DNA of 7,975 bases, taken from NCBI GenBank assembly GCA_934466515.1, contig CAKSLH010000020.1, forward strand, positions 1-7,975, read 5' to 3'. The notes below the pieces were generated by a model. It worked only from the letters and a program-made list of their open reading frames with translations. It ran no database searches and was not told the DNA's origin. Each line of letters starts with the position of its first letter. Positions within the stretch are counted from its first letter, which is position 1. This DNA is from an uncultured Eubacteriales bacterium (GTDB lineage Bacteria; Bacillota; Clostridia; Oscillospirales; Acutalibacteraceae). Positions 5,689-7,975 of the stretch are shown one piece after another. The position numbers and the translations under genes were made by a program.

Positions 5689-6728
5689 TATTTTTCTCCT
5701 TTTTCTATTGCTTCGAAAAGTCCCGTCAGATAAGCCGCTCCCAAAGCGCGGTCGAAAAGACCGTAGCCGTAGCGGCCCTTTTCTCCCCATATCATTCTGC
5801 CGTGATCGGGGCGGACATAGCCGTCAAACCCCTCTTCGACCAAAGCTCTTGCTATACCGTACATATCAATACTGCCGCAATTTGTCGGGTGGCCTACCTC
5901 TACAAAGCATTTTTCGCCTGTATATTTTATATTTCTTAAATGAACGAAATGAATTCTGTCCTTAAAAGTATGGACCATATCAATAAGGTCATTTTCGGGG
6001 TTTGCTCCGAGAGAGCCTGTGCAAAGAGTAAGTCCGTTGTTTTTTGAAGGAACCATATCAAACATACGCTGAATATTTTCCTTATTTGTTATAATTCTCG
6101 GCAGACCGAACATTCCCCACGGCGGATCATCCGGATGAATAGCCATATCGACTCCTGCCTCCTCGGCAACGGGAATTACTGCTTTTAAGAACTTTTCAAG
6201 GTTTTTAAAAAGTCCCTCTTCGCCAAGCTCCTTATATTTTGCTATAAGTCCTTTAAGCTCGTCCTTTTTATAGCTGGCGTCCCACCCGGGGAGCGACAGC
6301 TCGCTTACGGTTGGGTCTAAAGCCCTTACCGTCAAATCGTCATAAGCAAGGGAATTTGAGCCGTCTGAATGCTTATGCTCAAGCTCGGAGCGCAGCCAAT
6401 CGAAAACGGGCATGAAGTTATAGCAGATACATTTAACTCCGTGTTTGCCGAGCCTTCTGACATTCTCGCAGTAATTTTTTGTAAGCTCCTCGGCGTTTTC
6501 ATTTCCGAGCTTAATATCCTCGGGAACGGGAACGCTTTCCACTACCTCAAATTCAAGGTTATGCGCCTTTGCCTGAGACTTTATTTTTTCTATGCTTTCT
6601 TCGCTCCAAATTCCTCCCGGTTTAACATCATAAACCGCGGAAACAATTCCCGTCATCTGAGGAATCTGCGAAATTTTTTCTAAGGATACGGGGTCGTCCT
6701 CGCCGTACCACCTGAAGGTCATTTTCAT
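5688..6728 (-). CDS. uxuA: D-mannonate dehydratase
   Basis: Converts D-mannonate to 2-keto-3-deoxy-D-gluconate in the cytosol using a divalent metal. The protein is 346 residues with the diagnostic N-terminus TFRWYGEDDPVSL (residues 4-16). Likely metal and catalytic residues are His198 in AIHPDDPPWG, Cys236 in LTLCTGSLG, His263 in FVHLRNI, and Asp308, His309 and Arg311 in RPDHGR. It is shorter than the roughly 390-residue enterobacterial enzyme, in line with the short Gram-positive form. The ATG at 6726-6728 overlaps the uxaC TGA as ATGA. AAAGGAG (6743-6749) is 14 bases upstream, which is long, so a start at the second methionine (6722) cannot be excluded, though it would widen the spacing further. 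It lies between the isomerase and reductase that produce its substrate. The gene is intact. Confidence 0.97.
   Translation of the reverse strand: MKMTFRWYGEDDPVSLEKISQIPQMTGIVSAVYDVKPGGIWSEESIEKIKSQAKAHNLEFEVVESVPVPEDIKLGNENAEELTKNYCENVRRLGKHGVKCICYNFMPVFDWLRSELEHKHSDGSNSLAYDDLTVRALDPTVSELSLPGWDASYKKDELKGLIAKYKELGEEGLFKNLEKFLKAVIPVAEEAGVDMAIHPDDPPWGMFGLPRIITNKENIQRMFDMVPSKNNGLTLCTGSLGANPENDLIDMVHTFKDRIHFVHLRNIKYTGEKCFVEVGHPTNCGSIDMYGIARALVEEGFDGYVRPDHGRMIWGEKGRYGYGLFDRALGAAYLTGLFEAIEKGEK
5696..5703 (-). promoter_or_regulatory. Strong ribosome binding site deciding the SDR start
   Basis: AAAAGGAG on the minus strand, within the last codons of uxuA, is 7 bases before the ATG at 5686-5688. It fixes that codon as the SDR start and rules out the 34-residue longer reading from 5790. 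Confidence 0.75.
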
Positions 6729-7975
6729 TCTGTTTCCACAAGCTCCTTTACATTGTAATAGCTTATTTTTTCCGCAAGCTTAACCGCGCTTTCTTTATCG
6801 AATTCTTTGCCCGTTACCCATTCGCCCAAGACATCTGAAAGAATTCTTCTGAAATAATCATGCCTTGCGTAGGATAAAAAGCTTCTTGAATCGGTAAGCA
6901 TTCCTAAGAATGTGCCAAGACTTGAATTTTCGGCGATAATTTCTATCTCCTCTTTTATGCCCCTTTTATGGTCGCAGAACCACCATGCCGCGCCGCAGCG
7001 GACATTAGGGAATGCTCCCGCAATTGAAGCGATTAAAGCGGCATAAGAAGAATTAAGGGTATAAATAATCGTCTGCGGAAGTCCGCTTTTTGAATTTATT
7101 CCGTCCAAAAGCTTAATCAGTGCTTCTCCCTTTACACCGTCCGCAACGCAGTCAACTCCGCAGTCAGCGCCGAGACTGTTAAAAAGCTCTGAATTCGCAT
7201 TTCTGTAAACCGAAAGGTGCATCTGCATAACAAGGTTTCTTTTTTTATAAAGCCCTGCCAAAAATACATACATATTTCCTAAAAAGCCCGAATAATCCGA
7301 GTCCGAAATATTTTCGCTGTTAAGCGCCGCTTTAAAGACCTTATCTGCGCTTTCATCATCAGAAATGCTTTCGGGGAAATAAGGAATACCGACATCGGTA
7401 AACTTACAACCGTTAAGGCAGAAGAAGTCAAGCCTTTTTTCTACGGCGCATTTAAGAGAGTCAAGGTCTGTAATTTCAACTTTTGAGGCCTCTGACAGCT
7501 TTTTGATATATTCCTTATAGCCCTCTTTTTTTATAAGCAAGAGATTATCGGTCCGAAATGACGGCAGAACATTAGTATTAAAGGACTTATCCTTTCTTAT
7601 CTGCTCATGGTAATAAAGGCTGTCGGCAATATCGTCGGTAGTGCAAAGAGCGGTTACCTTTGACTGCGAGATAAGCTTTCTCGGAGACAGCTCATGCTCC
7701 TTTATGTATTCGTTTGCAGTATCGTAAATCTCATCCGCATTAGCCTTATTCAAGAACTTATCAATTTCGAAAAACATGCAAAGCTCCATATACGACCAAT
7801 GGTAAAGCGGATTGCCGGCGGCAAATTCAAGCGCCTCGGCATATTTTCCGAATTTCTCGCGCCAGCTTGAATTACCTGTTATATATTTTTCGTCGATTCC
7901 TGCCGTTCTCATAAGGCGCCATTTATAATGGTCGCCCGCAAGCCACATTTCACCGATATTTTCGAAAATCTTATC
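6725..7975 (-). CDS. uxaC: Glucuronate (uronate) isomerase, 5'-partial
   Basis: Isomerises D-glucuronate to D-fructuronate and D-galacturonate to D-tagaturonate; amidohydrolase-superfamily TIM barrel, cytosolic. The frame stays open to base 7975, giving 416 visible residues of a family of about 470. The first 50-60 residues, including the HxH metal motif, lie beyond the window. The Met at 7948 is internal: conserved sequence (IGEMWLAGDHYKWRLMR, visible residues 7-23) spans it. Other family blocks are GNPLYHW (54-60), CTTDD (111-115), LPSFRTD (137-143), MHLSVYRN (252-259), WWFCDHKRG (331-339) and LTDSRSFLSYARHDYFRRIL (360-379). Blocks usually reading H(F/I)GALRN and WWFND(Q/H)K.GM are diverged here, so catalytic preference may differ. 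The TGA overlaps the uxuA start by four bases. It is the most promoter-proximal gene visible, and the operon promoter lies outside the window. Confidence 0.95.
   Translation of the reverse strand, partial: DKIFENIGEMWLAGDHYKWRLMRTAGIDEKYITGNSSWREKFGKYAEALEFAAGNPLYHWSYMELCMFFEIDKFLNKANADEIYDTANEYIKEHELSPRKLISQSKVTALCTTDDIADSLYYHEQIRKDKSFNTNVLPSFRTDNLLLIKKEGYKEYIKKLSEASKVEITDLDSLKCAVEKRLDFFCLNGCKFTDVGIPYFPESISDDESADKVFKAALNSENISDSDYSGFLGNMYVFLAGLYKKRNLVMQMHLSVYRNANSELFNSLGADCGVDCVADGVKGEALIKLLDGINSKSGLPQTIIYTLNSSYAALIASIAGAFPNVRCGAAWWFCDHKRGIKEEIEIIAENSSLGTFLGMLTDSRSFLSYARHDYFRRILSDVLGEWVTGKEFDKESAVKLAEKISYYNVKELVETE

Noticed and set aside
5689..5790. 34-residue Arg-rich N-terminal extension of the SDR
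   Set aside because: It is translated from within uxuA in another frame. The ATG at 5688 has a strong AAAAGGAG and begins directly with the Rossmann strand.
5606..5965. Plus-strand open frame of 119 codons
   Set aside because: It lies antisense across the uxuA/SDR junction, both strongly supported by motifs. It has low-complexity Leu/Phe-rich and Arg-rich content and no family character.
6369..6683. Plus-strand open frame of 104 codons
   Set aside because: It is antisense to the N-terminal half of uxuA with no recognisable domain. It is a shadow of the real gene.

Overview
The window reads as a piece of a Bacillota (Clostridia-type, probably gut or plant-fibre anaerobe) chromosome. This rests on moderately AT-rich DNA, strong AGGAG-type ribosome binding sites, very tight gene packing, a YesM-like histidine kinase, and hexuronate enzymes of the short Gram-positive type. 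The assignment is inferred from style only; no taxonomic marker gene is present.

Layout: bases 1-810 (+ strand) hold the C-terminal part of a sensor histidine kinase whose N-terminus lies left of the window. A 21-bp perfect hairpin at 810-858 separates it from everything else and serves as a two-way terminator between convergent genes. From 871 to the right edge all seven genes lie on the minus strand in one unbroken operon. In transcription order they are: glucuronate/galacturonate isomerase uxaC (start beyond the right edge), mannonate dehydratase uxuA, an SDR-type fructuronate reductase (uxuB/YjmF-like), two different sugar phosphate isomerase/epimerase-like TIM barrels (277 and 250 aa), and two paralogous Gfo/Idh/MocA oxidoreductases (both 391 aa). 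Junctions range from 4-bp and 1-bp overlaps to gaps of 4, 11, 16 and 23 bp. No intergenic stretch exceeds about 60 bp, and no promoter, RNA gene, mobile element or CRISPR was seen. The operon promoter must lie right of 7975.

How the genes work together: UxaC, the SDR and UxuA form the classical path glucuronate -> fructuronate -> mannonate -> 2-keto-3-deoxygluconate. KDG kinase, KDG aldolase and the transporter are not in the window. The four promoter-distal genes are not part of that path. NAD-dependent Gfo/Idh enzymes together with AP_endonuc_2-type TIM barrels are the recurring parts list of oxidative, non-hydrolytic glycoside cleavage (3-keto-sugar formation followed by elimination or isomerisation), and also of inositol-like pathways. 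The most interesting reading is that this tail feeds the hexuronate core by taking apart an unusual uronide or glycoside. That is inference: no substrate can be read from the sequence.
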